Origin: Hymenobacter siberiensis
GTDB lineage: Bacteria; Bacteroidota; Bacteroidia; Cytophagales; Hymenobacteraceae
Length of the DNA stretch: 64,000 bases
Direction of reading: 5' to 3'
NCBI RefSeq assembly: GCF_018967845.1
Contig: NZ_JAHLZZ010000001.1
Coordinates: 3,844,001-3,908,000, forward strand
Positions within the stretch are counted from its first letter, which is position 1. Each line of letters begins with the position of its first letter. Shown here in pieces: positions 13,547 to 24,644 of the stretch. The notes below the pieces were generated by a model. It saw only the letters and a program-made list of their open reading frames with translations, made no database searches and was not told the DNA's origin. The position numbers and the translations under genes are program-made.

Positions 13547-15988
13547 TTAAAACTCCACGATGAACCCAATTGTGGGCACTACCAGCGCGTCACTTGCCGG
13601 CAATAAAACCGGTACGGCGTTGCCGCCATCCTGGCGCAGGGGCTGGCCGTCGGTGGTGGTGTAGCCGGAGTTGTCGGGCTGGCGCTCGAAGGTGTAGGTG
13701 GGCACCGATACGGGCTTGGTCAGCAGCGCATTCTGCACATCGATGTAAAAATCGAAGCTCAGGCGGCGCAGGCTCACCTTTTTATCGAGGCGCAGGTCGA
13801 GCTGCTGGAAGCCCCCGAGCCGGCGGGTATTAAGCTGGCTATAGTCCAGAATGCCCTGGCCCACGGCCTGGTAGCTGGCACGGCTGGCGGCTTCGTCGTA
13901 GGGCGTGTAGGGCGCGCCGCCGCCCACGCGGTACTTGGCCCCTATTTCCCAGCCCCGGCCCAGCTTGTAGCCCAGCAGCGCCGAGCCCAGAAAGCGCGTA
14001 TCCCAGGCCGTGGGCCGGTACACCCCATCGCGCCCCGAAAACTCGGAGCGGAAGGCCGTGAGCGACACAATGGCGAAGAGCTTGCCGCTGAGTTTCTGCT
14101 GGAAAAAGGCCTCGGCCCCGTATGCGCGCCCGTCGCCGGTGCTGGTGATGGCCTCGTTGCCAATGGCGTTAAAATCGCCGCCCAGGTTGGCCAGGCTGAT
14201 GCCGTCGCGCGCGCTCACCGGGTAGTAGGCGTACTTTTTATAGAAGCCTTCCAGCGTGACGCGGGTGCCCTGGGTGGGCAGCCACTCCAGCCCCGCCACG
14301 GCGTGGTCGGACCGGATGTAGCGGCTGCCCTCGTTCACGAGCCGGCCCGCCGGGTCGCGGTAGCCCAGAATGGTGCTAGGCGGAATCTTGTAGTAGCGGC
14401 CCAGGCTGGCGTTCAGGTTCAGGGTGGGCAGCAGGGCGTAGCTCAGCGACACGCGGGGCGAGAGCGTCCGGTCGAGCCGGTAGCCTTGCAGCAGGGCATT
14501 GGTACCATCGGCCCGCACACCGGCCGATACCGTGAGGCGGCCTTCAGGCCCGTAGGTGCGGGTGGCCTGGGCAAACAGGCCGTAGCGCACAAAATCGAGG
14601 CTGGTGGTGAAGTTCACCGTCACGGCCGGGCTCACGAGCGCGCCGCTGGCATCGCGCACTTCGGCTCGGATGCGGTTGCGCAGGTTATTATCATAATGCA
14701 CCAGCTGGCCCACCACGCCGTAGCTGTACTGCCAGCGGCCCACGCGCTTGTTCACGTCGGCGCGCAGCTTGTTTTCAGTTTCGCCGCTGCGGGCAAATAG
14801 CTTACGGTAGGCTTCCTGACCGATGTAGCCGTACTGAAACTGGTCGGCGGCGCTGTGCTGCTGGGTGCGGCTCAGGGCCAGGTTCAGGTAGCCGTTGTCC
14901 ACCAAGTGGCGCAGGTTCAGGCCCACGGTGTAGTTCCACTGGTCGATGGTGGGGTTGTTGCGCAGGATGAACTCCTTGCTGGGCGAGCTCTTTTTGGGCG
15001 GCACAATTTCGAAGTGGTCGATGGCCCCCAACCCCAGCGTGGTGAGCGTGGTTTTGGGCGAAATCTTCGTCGTGGTCTTGAACTGAAAATCGTAGAAATC
15101 GGGCCGGATGGGCAAGTCAATCAGCTTAAACAGCACCTGCAAATAGCTGCGCCGGGCCGACGCCAGAAAGGTCGTGTTCTTGGTGAGTGGCCCTTCGAGC
15201 GTAGCCGCCACCTCGGTGCCCGAGGTACGCAGGTTGCCCTGCAGCCGTTCGGAGTTGCCGTCGCGCTGCCGGAACTGCAGCACCGAGCTCAGCGCATTGT
15301 CATACCGCGCCTGAAAGGCCGAGGAGCTCAGCGTCACGTCCTCAATAAAGCTGACGTTGAGGATGCCGGCCGGCCCGCCCGCGCTGCCCTGCGTGGGGAA
15401 GTGGTTGATAATGGGCACCTCAATGCCGTCGAGGTAGTACACGTTTTCGTTGGGCGCGCCGCCCCGGATGATGATGTCGTTGCGGAAGCCCGCCGTGCCG
15501 CCCGTGCCGCCGCCGCCCACGCCGGGCAGGCTCTGTATCACCCGTGAAATATCGAAGTTGCCGCCCGGGTTGCTCTTGATTTCCTCGGTAGTGAGGCGCT
15601 GTACGCTCAGCGGCGTTTCGGCTGTGGCCACCCGAATGGCGCGGTTGGCCGTCACGGTTACCTCGCCCAGCGCCTGCGGGCCTTTGTTGATTTCCAGGTT
15701 GAGGGTGTTCACATTGCCGCTGCTCACGGCCACGTCGGCGCGCAGCAGGGCATCGTAGCCCACGAAGCTGGCGCGCAGGTTGTAGGCGCCCGCCGGCACG
15801 CCCGTGAGGCGGTAGCGGCCTTCCGCATCGGTCGCGGTGCCGAAGGTGGTGCCTTCCAGCGTTACGCTCACGCCAGGCAGGGCTTCCTGGGTGGCCCGGT
15901 CGCGCACGGTGCCGGCCACGGTGCCCGGATTCTGGGCGCGGCCAGCGAAGGAAAGCAGCAGAAAAAGCAGTAGGGTAATTGTTCTCAT
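13547..15988 (-). CDS. TonB-dependent receptor with carboxypeptidase-like N-terminal domain
   Basis: An 813-residue outer-membrane protein. A signal peptide (MRTITLLLFLLLSF) precedes a CarboxypepD_reg-like domain (about 23-105: GTVAGTVRDRATQEALPGVSV), then a plug domain (about 120-225; PGGNFDISRVIQSLPGVGG, NDIIIRGGAPNENVYYLDGI) and a 22-strand barrel-type region ending in VPTIGFIVEF. It should import a substrate across the outer membrane using TonB energy. The ATG at 15988 is preferred to one 108 bases upstream because it starts the signal peptide. No SusD-like partner is adjacent, so it is not a Sus-type glycan locus; the substrate is unknown. Confidence 0.92.
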   Translation of the reverse strand: MRTITLLLFLLLSFAGRAQNPGTVAGTVRDRATQEALPGVSVTLEGTTFGTATDAEGRYRLTGVPAGAYNLRASFVGYDALLRADVAVSSGNVNTLNLEINKGPQALGEVTVTANRAIRVATAETPLSVQRLTTEEIKSNPGGNFDISRVIQSLPGVGGGGTGGTAGFRNDIIIRGGAPNENVYYLDGIEVPIINHFPTQGSAGGPAGILNVSFIEDVTLSSSAFQARYDNALSSVLQFRQRDGNSERLQGNLRTSGTEVAATLEGPLTKNTTFLASARRSYLQVLFKLIDLPIRPDFYDFQFKTTTKISPKTTLTTLGLGAIDHFEIVPPKKSSPSKEFILRNNPTIDQWNYTVGLNLRHLVDNGYLNLALSRTQQHSAADQFQYGYIGQEAYRKLFARSGETENKLRADVNKRVGRWQYSYGVVGQLVHYDNNLRNRIRAEVRDASGALVSPAVTVNFTTSLDFVRYGLFAQATRTYGPEGRLTVSAGVRADGTNALLQGYRLDRTLSPRVSLSYALLPTLNLNASLGRYYKIPPSTILGYRDPAGRLVNEGSRYIRSDHAVAGLEWLPTQGTRVTLEGFYKKYAYYPVSARDGISLANLGGDFNAIGNEAITSTGDGRAYGAEAFFQQKLSGKLFAIVSLTAFRSEFSGRDGVYRPTAWDTRFLGSALLGYKLGRGWEIGAKYRVGGGAPYTPYDEAASRASYQAVGQGILDYSQLNTRRLGGFQQLDLRLDKKVSLRRLSFDFYIDVQNALLTKPVSVPTYTFERQPDNSGYTTTDGQPLRQDGGNAVPVLLPASDALVVPTIGFIVEF

Positions 15989-16282
15989 GCTGAACCAAGA
16001 GTCGGGAAAGGAAAATGTTTGCCGATTGCCACGCAAAGTATACGAAGAGCCGTCAGCCCGCGCAACTACCTGCCCGCATAGCTTCTTAGGGAACATTTCG
16101 AGTTAATGCGCGAAATACAACGTCGCGAATTGTCACGTCGTTACACCCTGTACATGAACTTGAATTCAGGCCAACCATATCATAGAACAGTAACTCTGGG
16201 CCTATGCTGAACAGCGCTTCGACAAGCCATTTCAGTGGGCAAAACTCCTACCCGGGTCCTGTACCGTACCCCGGAAAATAAA

Positions 16283-16313
16283 AAACCCCGTTTCCAGCTT
16301 GGAAACGGGGTTT
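16283..16313 (-). terminator. Terminator following tRNA-Arg
   Basis: AAACCCCGTTTCC pairs with GGAAACGGGGTTT around a five-base loop, directly 3' of the tRNA on the minus strand, and is followed by a T-run in the transcript. Confidence 0.85.
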
Positions 16314-16317
16314 AAAG

Positions 16318-16389
16318 TGGCCGCGTTAGGAATCGAACCTAAATCAAGAGCTTCGGAAACTCTCATACTATCCGTTGTACGACGCGGCC
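16318..16389 (-). tRNA. tRNA-Arg (CCG anticodon)
   Basis: The minus strand folds as a 72-base tRNA. The acceptor stem is GGCCGCG/CGCGGCC with discriminator A, the D-stem GTAC/GTAT, the anticodon stem AGAGT/GCTCT with loop TTCCGAA (anticodon CCG, reading CGG), and the T-stem TTAGG/CCTAA with TTCGATT. CCA is not encoded. A -7 box lies 10 bases upstream and a terminator immediately downstream. Confidence 0.95.
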
Positions 16390-16399
16390 GGATTAGGCT

Positions 16400-16408
16400 G
16401 CAAAAGTA
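16400..16408 (-). promoter_or_regulatory. -7 box of the tRNA-Arg promoter
   Basis: On the minus strand this reads TACTTTTGC, matching TAnnTTTG, and ends 10 bases before the tRNA 5' end. Confidence 0.6.
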
Positions 16409-16547
16409 GCCATAAAAGCGAGGGCGACCAAATTTCAACGCCAAATTCCTTGGCAATTCTACTCGAATGCCATAACCCAGGCGGGCCAAAACCAGTTAAG
16501 CCAACAACCCTTATCGCATCAGAAATTTCCACTTTCACGCTTCATTC

Positions 16548-16997
16548 ATGAAAAAGAACCTGTATACGGCCGATGCTTCGGCCGTTGGTGGCCGCAGCGG
16601 CCACGTCCGTTCCTCCACCGGCATCATCGACCTCGACATGTCGGTCCCCGAGGGCCTGGGCGGCAAAAGAAACGCCACCAACCCCGAAGAGCTGTTTGCC
16701 GCCGGCTACGCCTCGTGCTTCCAGCAGGCCCTGCTCGTCATCGCCCAAAAGGCCGGTGACCGGCTCGACCCCGAAACCACCGTGCAGTGCTCGGTTACCC
16801 TGTTTCAGGAGGGCGAAGGCTACGGCCTGAGCGCCGTGCTCGACGTTGACCTCAAATCCTTCGACCAGGAAAAAACGCTGGACATGGTGCGCCATGCCCA
16901 CCAGATTTGCCCATACTCGGTGGGCACCCGTGGCAACATGGAAGTGGAGCTACGCGTGAAAGGCGAGGCCGTGCCTGCCCTCACCGAAAAGAAATAG
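16548..16997 (+). CDS. ohr: Organic hydroperoxide resistance protein (Ohr, OsmC superfamily)
   Basis: A 149-residue thiol peroxidase that reduces organic and lipid hydroperoxides in the cytoplasm. The two reactive cysteines sit in the expected motifs: NPEELFAAGYASCFQQAL (Cys about 57) and HQICPYSVGTRGN (Cys about 122). Ohr rather than OsmC is indicated by the short length, the ASCF context and the CPYS motif. The start is the ATG opening MKKNLYTADA. No OhrR-type regulator is adjacent. It is convergent with sucC and separated from it by a bidirectional terminator. Confidence 0.95.
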   Translation: MKKNLYTADASAVGGRSGHVRSSTGIIDLDMSVPEGLGGKRNATNPEELFAAGYASCFQQALLVIAQKAGDRLDPETTVQCSVTLFQEGEGYGLSAVLDVDLKSFDQEKTLDMVRHAHQICPYSVGTRGNMEVELRVKGEAVPALTEKK

Positions 16998-17030
16998 CCC
17001 GTGCGCTCCGGTGCCACGAAAAGAACAAAG

Positions 17031-17064
17031 AAAAGGCCCGCCTGATGATTCAGGCGGGCCTTTT
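17031..17064. terminator. Bidirectional terminator between ohr and sucC
   Basis: AAAAGGCCCGCCTGA pairs with TCAGGCGGGCCTTTT across a four-base loop. Confidence 0.92.
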
Positions 17065-17087
17065 CGGCAATTAATGGTCGGTTACCC

Positions 17088-18284
17088 TTAGGCGTTGGCC
17101 AGCACTTCTTTCACGCGGGCGGCAGCATCCTTCAGCAACACGGCCGAGGCTACTTTCAGGCCGCTCTCGTCGATGATGCGGGCGCCTTCCTCGGCGTTGG
17201 TGCCTTGCAGGCGCACGATGATGGGCACGCGGATGTCGCCGATGGCTTTGTAGGCCTCAACTACCCCATTAGCCACCCGGTCGCAACGTACGATGCCGCC
17301 GAAGATGTTAATCAGGATGGCCTTCACGTTCGGGTCCTTCAGGATGATGCGGAAACCCGCCTCCACCGTCTGGGCGTTGGCTCCACCCCCTACGTCGAGG
17401 AAGTTGGCGGGCTCGCCACCCGAAAGCTTGATGATGTCCATGGTGGCCATGGCCAGGCCGGCGCCGTTCACCATGCAGCCCACGTTGCCGTCGAGCTTCA
17501 CGTAGTTCAGGTTGTTCTGGCTGGCTTCCACTTCCAGGGGGTCTTCCTCGTTGAAGTCGCGCAGGGCCACGAAATCCTTGTGGCGGTACAGGGCGTTTTC
17601 GTCCAGCGTCACCTTGGCGTCAACGGCCAGGATTTTGTTGTCCGACGTTTTCAGCACCGGGTTGATTTCGAACATGCTGGAATCGGTTTCGTCGTAGGCC
17701 TTGTACAAAGCGGTTACGAACTTCACCATTTCCTTTTGGGCCTCACCTTCCAAACCGAGGTTAAAGGCTATTTTGCGGGCCTGGAAGCCTTGCAGGCCTA
17801 CCGAAGGGTCCACGTGCTCGCGGTGGATTTTCTCGGGGTGCGACTCAGCTACCTCCTCGATGTCCATGCCACCCTCGGTGGTGTAGATGATGACATTTTT
17901 GCCCAGCTCACGGTCCAGCAGCACGCTCATATAGTATTCCTTGGGCTCCGAAGCGCCGGGGTAATACACGTCCTGAGCAACCAGGATTTTATGCACCTTG
18001 CGGCCCTCGGGACCGGTTTGCTTGGTGATGAGCTGCATGCCGAGAATGTTGCCGGCAATCTCTTTCACCTGCTCCAGGTTTTTAGCGAGTTTCACTCCGC
18101 CCCCTTTACCCCGGCCACCGGCGTGGATTTGCGCCTTCAGCACGTACCAGCTGGTGCCGGTGTCGGCGGTCAGCTTCTCGGCGGCGGCTACGGCCTCCTC
18201 GGGGGTATCGGCGGTGATGCCTTCCTGCACGCGGACGCCGTATTTTTTCAGGATTTCTTTGCCCTGATATTCGTGAATGTTCAT
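17088..18284 (-). CDS. sucC: Succinyl-CoA ligase (ADP-forming), beta subunit
   Basis: A 398-residue TCA-cycle enzyme subunit that, with SucD, converts succinyl-CoA to succinate with nucleotide triphosphate formation. The N-terminal ATP-grasp region contains [32 protein letters not shown] and SVLLDRE; the metal-binding EINPV motif is present ([12 protein letters not shown]). The C-terminal CoA-ligase domain has [19 protein letters not shown] and [10 protein letters not shown]. Length and motifs are standard. The alpha subunit is not next to it, as is common in Bacteroidota. A -7 box lies about 50 bases upstream. Confidence 0.98.
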   Translation of the reverse strand: MNIHEYQGKEILKKYGVRVQEGITADTPEEAVAAAEKLTADTGTSWYVLKAQIHAGGRGKGGGVKLAKNLEQVKEIAGNILGMQLITKQTGPEGRKVHKILVAQDVYYPGASEPKEYYMSVLLDRELGKNVIIYTTEGGMDIEEVAESHPEKIHREHVDPSVGLQGFQARKIAFNLGLEGEAQKEMVKFVTALYKAYDETDSSMFEINPVLKTSDNKILAVDAKVTLDENALYRHKDFVALRDFNEEDPLEVEASQNNLNYVKLDGNVGCMVNGAGLAMATMDIIKLSGGEPANFLDVGGGANAQTVEAGFRIILKDPNVKAILINIFGGIVRCDRVANGVVEAYKAIGDIRVPIIVRLQGTNAEEGARIIDESGLKVASAVLLKDAAARVKEVLANA

Positions 18285-18333
18285 AAAAACGGGTAAGGGG
18301 TGGTTTTAGCTACGCTACCTCGCGGTTGTTGGG

Positions 18334-18342
18334 GCGAAAGTA
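18334..18342 (-). promoter_or_regulatory. Probable -7 box of the sucC promoter
   Basis: The minus strand reads TACTTTCGC, close to TAnnTTTG, 49 bases before the sucC ATG. Confidence 0.4.
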
Positions 18343-18361
18343 CGAAGCAGGTAGGCAGTAG

Positions 18362-18501
18362 CCCAAGCTTTAGCTTGTGACAAGCGGTTTGTACCATAAG
18401 CTTTAGTTTGTGACGAACGCAGCGAGTGTACCCGTTGAACGGTGCGGATTCCGGAACTCGCGGCGCTTGTCACAAGCTAAAGCTTATGGTACAAGCTTGG
18501 G
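18362..18501. repeat. Composite foldback repeat, AAGCTTTAGCTTG family, copy 2
   Basis: CCCAAGCTT (18362-18370) pairs with 18493-18501, and ACCATAAGCTTTAG...GTGAC (18393-18414) pairs with 18469-18490. The first arm also contains AGCTTTAGCTTGTGACAAGC, matching the inner right arm. Two nested units seem to have merged. It lies between the starts/ends of sucC and the glycoside hydrolase gene. Confidence 0.8.
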
Positions 18502-18503
18502 TG

Positions 18504-19676
18504 CTACTGACCATACCAGCGAGCCAGCACAGCTTCGGCGGGCTTGTGCTGGGGCGTAAAGTCGGCGTGGCGGCGGGCCGGGCCATCGGCCTCCAGCCCG
18601 GGGTACCACTTCCAGATAAACATGCCCTTGAGCCACGGCAGGCCCCAGCAGGCCCGGAACAGCGACTCGTAGCAACGGGCCTGGGTGGCCTCGTCGGGCG
18701 TTTGCAGGGCGGCCGTGCGCTCGGGCCACTCCCAAGGGCGGGCGGCGGCATCGGGCGTGGTTTTATAGCCCACTTCGGTAAATACCACGGTTTTTTTGAT
18801 TTTTTTCTGCCACCGGACCAGCTTTTGCAGGTGGGGCTGCCAGCCGCGCAGCAGCGTATCGAGTGATGGGCTGGCAGACGAGCACAGGGGGAAATAGGCC
18901 TGAATGCCCACGTAGTCGAGCGCGTCCCAGAACCGGATTTGCTCGTACTCGCCGCTCCAGTTGGCGGCGTAGGTAAGCGGGCCGTGGTACACCTGCCGAA
19001 TCTGCCTGATGAGACTGCGCCAGGCTTTTTCGTGGGCCGGCTCGGTGGCGTGCTGCAATTCGGTACCAATGCACAGGCCGTCGAGGTGCGCGGCCTCGGC
19101 CAGCGCGGCGTAGTGCAGAATAAAGGTGGTGTAGCTGGCAAACCACGCATCCCAGGCCGCCGGGCTGGTCATGTTAATATCGCCGGGCCAGGCGCTGCGG
19201 CCCCGCACCCACAAGTGCGGCTTCAGCAGCGTGCGGATACCGCGCGGCCGGGCCAGCCGGGCCGTGTATTCGATGCCGGCGTCGCTTTCGCCCCACAGGC
19301 CGAAGCGGCCGCCGGGCCGGGCGGTGTGCAGCTGCACGGCGGGCTCGGCGGCCCCGGCCTGCCAGCCGAAGGGCGTTTGGGCAATCCAGCTGATGTGGTC
19401 GCGCCGCAGCGGGGCCAACTCGGCAATGGTTACGGAGTCGCCGCCCACCCAGCTCACGCCGCGCAGCCGCAGGCTGTCCGACACCACCGCGCCCCGGCCG
19501 CGCGGCGCAAACGCCGCCCCGAAAGCCGATGGGGCCGTGGCCAGCGTCTGGGCCTGCCGGGCGGTTTCGGCGGGGAGGGCGGCGCGGCGCGGCCAGCGCC
19601 ACAGGGCCAGCAGCGGCACCAAGGCCAGCAAAGCCAACGGCCACCAGCGGCGTATCGAAAAAAAAGAGCGCGGCAT
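18504..19676 (-). CDS. Glycoside hydrolase-like TIM-barrel protein (GH113-like)
   Basis: A 390-residue protein with an N-terminal membrane anchor or signal (about 11-27). Its TIM-barrel domain shows LRGVSW, LKPHLWV (about 151-157), GTELQ with candidate acid/base Glu206, and VFTEVGYK with candidate nucleophile Glu301. That arrangement fits the GH113 beta-mannanase-like family. Trp- and Tyr-rich segments (YVGIQAYFP, MFIWKWYPG) suit a sugar-binding cleft. The substrate was not determined; mannan or a cell-wall glycan is possible. The ATG at 19676 is used, as the upstream alternative at 19694 would be TTG. It is divergent from lolD. Confidence 0.82.
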   Translation of the reverse strand: MPRSFFSIRRWWPLALLALVPLLALWRWPRRAALPAETARQAQTLATAPSAFGAAFAPRGRGAVVSDSLRLRGVSWVGGDSVTIAELAPLRRDHISWIAQTPFGWQAGAAEPAVQLHTARPGGRFGLWGESDAGIEYTARLARPRGIRTLLKPHLWVRGRSAWPGDINMTSPAAWDAWFASYTTFILHYAALAEAAHLDGLCIGTELQHATEPAHEKAWRSLIRQIRQVYHGPLTYAANWSGEYEQIRFWDALDYVGIQAYFPLCSSASPSLDTLLRGWQPHLQKLVRWQKKIKKTVVFTEVGYKTTPDAAARPWEWPERTAALQTPDEATQARCYESLFRACWGLPWLKGMFIWKWYPGLEADGPARRHADFTPQHKPAEAVLARWYGQ

Positions 19677-19767
19677 GAAAAGAAAGTGGGGCAATGCGAA
19701 GAATCGGTTTGTGCTTAATCGGCGGGCTGCGTGTTAAGGCGCGGCAGGGCACCGCCCGGATTGTGCG

Positions 19768-19776
19768 TAGCTTTGC
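19768..19776 (+). promoter_or_regulatory. -7 box upstream of lolD
   Basis: TAGCTTTGC fits TAnnTTTG and lies 36 bases before the TTG start at 19813. Confidence 0.5.
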
Positions 19777-19812
19777 CACTACCGCTTCATTCACGTCTAT
19801 CGCTGCCCGCCG

Positions 19813-20472
19813 TTGCTGCAAGCTATCAACATTCACAAGAGCTACAATTCCCTGAACGTACTCAAGGGCATTGATTTAACGATTGAAAAGTCGGAAATCG
19901 TGAGCATTGTTGGTTCCTCCGGGGCCGGCAAGAGCACGCTGCTCCACATTCTGGGCACGCTGGACACGCCGGACTCGGGCGATATCCTGTTCGATGGCGA
20001 ATCGGTAAGCTCGCTGGGGCGCAACGATTTGGCCCGGTTCCGCAACCGGCACATCGGCTTCATCTTCCAGTTTCACAACCTGCTGCCCGAGTTCACGGCC
20101 CTCGAAAACGTGTGCCTGCCCGCCTACCTGGCTGGCCGCTCCGAAAAAGAAGTGCGCGTACGGGCCCGCGAATTGCTCGGCATGCTGAACATGGAATTTC
20201 GGGCCAACCACAAGCCCAGCGAGATGAGCGGCGGCGAGCAGCAGCGCGTGTCGGTGGCCCGCGCCCTCATCAACTCGCCCGAAATCATCTTCGCCGACGA
20301 GCCCAGCGGCAACCTCGATACCAAAAATGCCCAGGAGCTGCACCAGATTTTCTTTCTGCTCCGCAAAGAGCTGGGCCAGACCTTCGTCATCGTGACGCAC
20401 AACGAGCAGCTGGCCGACATGGCCGACCGTAAGATTGTGATGCGCGACGGCCATATTCTGGAAGGCGGATAG
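19813..20472 (+). CDS. lolD: ABC transporter ATP-binding protein, LolD type
   Basis: A 219-residue ATPase of the LolD/MacB group. It has Walker [10 protein letters not shown] (about 34-42), a Q-loop in [12 protein letters not shown], the signature [17 protein letters not shown], Walker [13 protein letters not shown] and the switch His in VIVTHNEQ. With LolC/E-type permeases this family extracts lipoproteins from the inner membrane; no permease is adjacent. The start is TTG, because the frame opens directly into the conserved [19 protein letters not shown] and no ATG fits upstream. A strong hairpin with a T-run follows. Confidence 0.92.
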   Translation: MLQAINIHKSYNSLNVLKGIDLTIEKSEIVSIVGSSGAGKSTLLHILGTLDTPDSGDILFDGESVSSLGRNDLARFRNRHIGFIFQFHNLLPEFTALENVCLPAYLAGRSEKEVRVRARELLGMLNMEFRANHKPSEMSGGEQQRVSVARALINSPEIIFADEPSGNLDTKNAQELHQIFFLLRKELGQTFVIVTHNEQLADMADRKIVMRDGHILEGG

Positions 20473-20502
20473 GTTCATTTCTCGTCCTGTACATCGGTTC
20501 CC

Positions 20503-20553
20503 GCAGAGGTCCGCAGAAGTGTTTCGGCACGGCTCTGCGGACCTCTGCCTTTT
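20503..20553 (+). terminator. Hairpin and T-run after lolD
   Basis: GCAGAGGTCCGCAGA (20503-20517) pairs exactly with TCTGCGGACCTCTGC (20534-20548), followed by CTTTTT. It may be a palindromic repeat that also serves as terminator. Confidence 0.75.
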
Positions 20554-20818
20554 TACACGGCACCCGCTGCAGGAACCGCTGCCTGGCGCCGCCGAAACGA
20601 TGCCCGCCGGGCTATGCTTACTAAACGGAGGAGCTTAGTAAAAGCCGCCACCGACCATTCCCAATCTGCTTAGTTCTTAATAATTTTCTTATTGCTGATA
20701 AATTACTGAACAACAGCAATAAAATTTACCAATATTTTTGGCAATTCTGGCACATTTGTTTCTAATTCTGGGTTATTAACCCGAACATCAGTTGGACACA
20801 TTACTAAAGAACAAAGCT
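20554..20818. other. AT-rich intergenic region upstream of the annealing-like protein
   Basis: About 265 bases without a gene. From about 20670 the sequence is much richer in A/T than its surroundings (runs such as TTCTTAATAATTTTCTT and CAATATTTTTGGCAATT), and AATTCTGG-type blocks recur (AATTCTGGCAC, AATTCTGGGTT). It probably holds the promoter of the next gene, but no box was assigned with certainty. Confidence 0.5.
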
Positions 20819-21604
20819 ATGAACGAGGCCCCGAAAACCACCAAGGAAGTTACCAAAAACGTTAAAGTCGAGAGCTACGACATTGCCCGCTCCGACGAAA
20901 CGCTGGATTTGGCGAAGGACCTCGCTAAGTTCATTAAGGATAACAAGCTCACGACCAACGTGCAAGGCAAGGAGTTTGTGAACGTGGAGGGCTGGCAGTA
21001 CGCCGGTTCGCGCCTGGGCATCGTGCCCATCGTGGAGCACGTCATCAACGTGAGCAGCCCCGAGGAAATGAAGTACCAAGCCAAGGTGACGCTGTTTGAC
21101 CTGCGCCACGGCACCACGGTGGGCGCCGGCTTCGCGGTGTGCTCGAACAAGGAGAGCGGCAAGAAATTCTACCAGGAATTCGCCATTATGAGCATGGCCC
21201 AGACCCGTGCCATCGGCAAGGCTTACCGCAACTGCCTGGCCTGGATTATCCGCGCCGCCGGCTACGAGCCCACGCCCGCCGAGGAAATGGACTACAACAC
21301 CAACACGGTGGCCGTAGCGGCTCCCGCGCCGGTAGCAGCCCAGCCCGTGCCCGCCATGCAGGTGCTGCCCGCCGAGGTACCGGCCATTGCCGCCGAACAG
21401 CCCGCCGCGCCAGTACACTACGCCACGGCTTCGCAGAAGGAAGAAATTATCCGCCTGCTGAACCATCCGGTGATTACCCGCCCCGAGAAGACCAAGATGC
21501 TGCTCAACATCAACCGCCTCGATGAGGAGCGCGCCGTGCAGGCAATTGCCAAGCTGCGCAAGGCCATTGATGACCGTGAGAACGGGGAGAAAGTGGCGGC
21601 TTAG
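20819..21604 (+). CDS. Phage-type protein, possibly related to ssDNA-annealing recombinase families
   Basis: A 261-residue protein. Residues about 15-155 form a compact domain with FVNVEGWQYAGSRLGIVPIV, AGFAVCSNKESGKKF and MAQTRAIGKAYRNCLAWIIRAAGYEPTPAEEM. The TRAxGKAxRN...AGYExTPAEEM pattern recurs in phage and actinobacterial proteins of the recombination/annealing type. A Pro/Ala linker (about 165-205) and a helical C-terminal domain (QKEEIIRLL...KLRKAIDD) follow. The role is not established; DNA annealing or repair is a cautious inference. The ATG at 20819 is preferred to the in-frame TTG at 20792. No phage genes surround it. Confidence 0.75.
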   Translation: MNEAPKTTKEVTKNVKVESYDIARSDETLDLAKDLAKFIKDNKLTTNVQGKEFVNVEGWQYAGSRLGIVPIVEHVINVSSPEEMKYQAKVTLFDLRHGTTVGAGFAVCSNKESGKKFYQEFAIMSMAQTRAIGKAYRNCLAWIIRAAGYEPTPAEEMDYNTNTVAVAAPAPVAAQPVPAMQVLPAEVPAIAAEQPAAPVHYATASQKEEIIRLLNHPVITRPEKTKMLLNINRLDEERAVQAIAKLRKAIDDRENGEKVAA

Positions 21605-21626
21605 TCCTACTTCTCCTGCTTCTACT

Positions 21627-21657
21627 AGCCCGGTGCCGTGAGGTGCCGGGCTTTTTT
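21627..21657 (+). terminator. Terminator after the annealing-like gene
   Basis: AGCCCGG (21627-21633) pairs with CCGGGCT, followed by TTTTTT. Confidence 0.8.
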
Positions 21658-21760
21658 GTGAGCATATTTTAAGGGGCAGTGAGGCAGGATTGTTTTAATC
21701 ACCGTTTTCGCAAAATTGCCGCACGGTGCTTTTTTGCCAATAAACAAGGGGGTGCTGGCG

Positions 21761-21769
21761 TAATTTCGG
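21761..21769 (+). promoter_or_regulatory. -7-like box abutting the YwqK-type gene
   Basis: TAATTTCGG resembles TAnnTTTG and ends three bases before the ATG at 21773, suggesting a leaderless or near-leaderless transcript. Confidence 0.35.
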
Positions 21770-21772
21770 CGC

Positions 21773-22417
21773 ATGACGAATGCCTACTTTTTTATGGTTT
21801 ACCGCCTGCCACGCGCCCTTCATGGGAACTGGCGCTGGCCGGTTTACGCGTTACTAGCCGGCTTCGGTGGGGCGTGTCACCCCCAGGCGGACGGCGCAGT
21901 TAAACGAATCGCGCGGTTCCCCACGGGCGCTGTCCGCGAAATTTTTTGGGTGGAAGGAGGCCAACGCCATGGGGTGGACTCGATGTTTTACGAGGCCGGC
22001 GGCCTGCACTCCGTCGAACAGTACCGCCATGGGTTGTTGGAAGGCCTGCAACGGGTTTACTACGCCAACGGCCACCTGAAAAACAAGTTCTGTTACGTCC
22101 ACGGCCGGCTCAACGGCCCGTTCCAAGGGTTTTACCCCACTGGCACGTTGGAAACCGAAGGGACGATGCTCGCCGGGCAGCAAACCGGGACCCGCCGCCA
22201 GTACTACCCCACCGGGCAGTTGCAGAGCCGTTCGGTGTACCAACACAATCACGCCAACGGGCCGCGCGTCGACTACTACCCTAACGGAAAAAGGATGTTG
22301 GCCGGCACGTGCCGCGACGGCCAACTCGAAGGCGTCGTGGTGATTCACGAATCCGTCCACGGGGATTCGATGGGGGTACGTTATGTGTATGGACAACCCG
22401 TTGGCAAAGCAGAATAA
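21773..22417 (+). CDS. YwqK-type repeat protein (MORN-like antitoxin family)
   Basis: A 214-residue protein with an N-terminal hydrophobic segment ending LLAGFGGAC (possible lipobox). About six repeats of the Y-x2-G-x-L-x(4)-Y/F-x2-G-x2-G pattern follow (VYYANGHLKNKFCYVHGRLNGPFQGFYPTGTLETEG, split across repeats). These MORN-like repeats define the YwqK family, named after an antitoxin-like Bacillus protein; most Bacteroidota members have unknown roles, and no toxin partner is adjacent. An extracytoplasmic location fits the signal. Base composition matches neighbours. Confidence 0.75.
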   Translation: MTNAYFFMVYRLPRALHGNWRWPVYALLAGFGGACHPQADGAVKRIARFPTGAVREIFWVEGGQRHGVDSMFYEAGGLHSVEQYRHGLLEGLQRVYYANGHLKNKFCYVHGRLNGPFQGFYPTGTLETEGTMLAGQQTGTRRQYYPTGQLQSRSVYQHNHANGPRVDYYPNGKRMLAGTCRDGQLEGVVVIHESVHGDSMGVRYVYGQPVGKAE

Positions 22418-22691
22418 GCCCTTATCGGGCCGATTCGTCACCGCAAACGTCTGCTTTTCGGGGGGGGCATACTGCGACTGCGGCAGGCAGCCAAAGCGCT
22501 CAAAATCCTTGCGCACCTCTTCAGAGCGCTGGGCTACGCGATTTCGCCAACCCTGTGTTTGCTGGCCCTGAAATATGTCTGAGCCGCGCAGGTTTCGTAA
22601 ATTCCTACCGAAAGCGTTTTTTCAGCTAATTGCTGTCTCGGTGCACAACACAAAGCCAAGCAAAAGCCCATCGTTTAGCAACACCTGGCCT
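22418..22691. other. Intergenic region without a supported gene
   Basis: A 274-base gap between the YwqK-type gene and recQ. It contains a G8 tract near 22460 and short open frames without coding character or homology. The recQ promoter is at its right edge. Confidence 0.5.
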
Positions 22692-22700
22692 TAACTTCGC
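22692..22700 (+). promoter_or_regulatory. -7-like box abutting recQ
   Basis: TAACTTCGC resembles TAnnTTTG and lies three bases before the recQ ATG at 22704. Confidence 0.35.
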
Positions 22701-22703
22701 CCC

Positions 22704-24641
<1,938 letters not shown>

Positions 24642-24644
24642 CTG

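Noticed and set aside
22383-22571. Small frame between the YwqK-type gene and recQ
   Set aside because: It overlaps the previous stop, has odd composition, and no support apart from being open.
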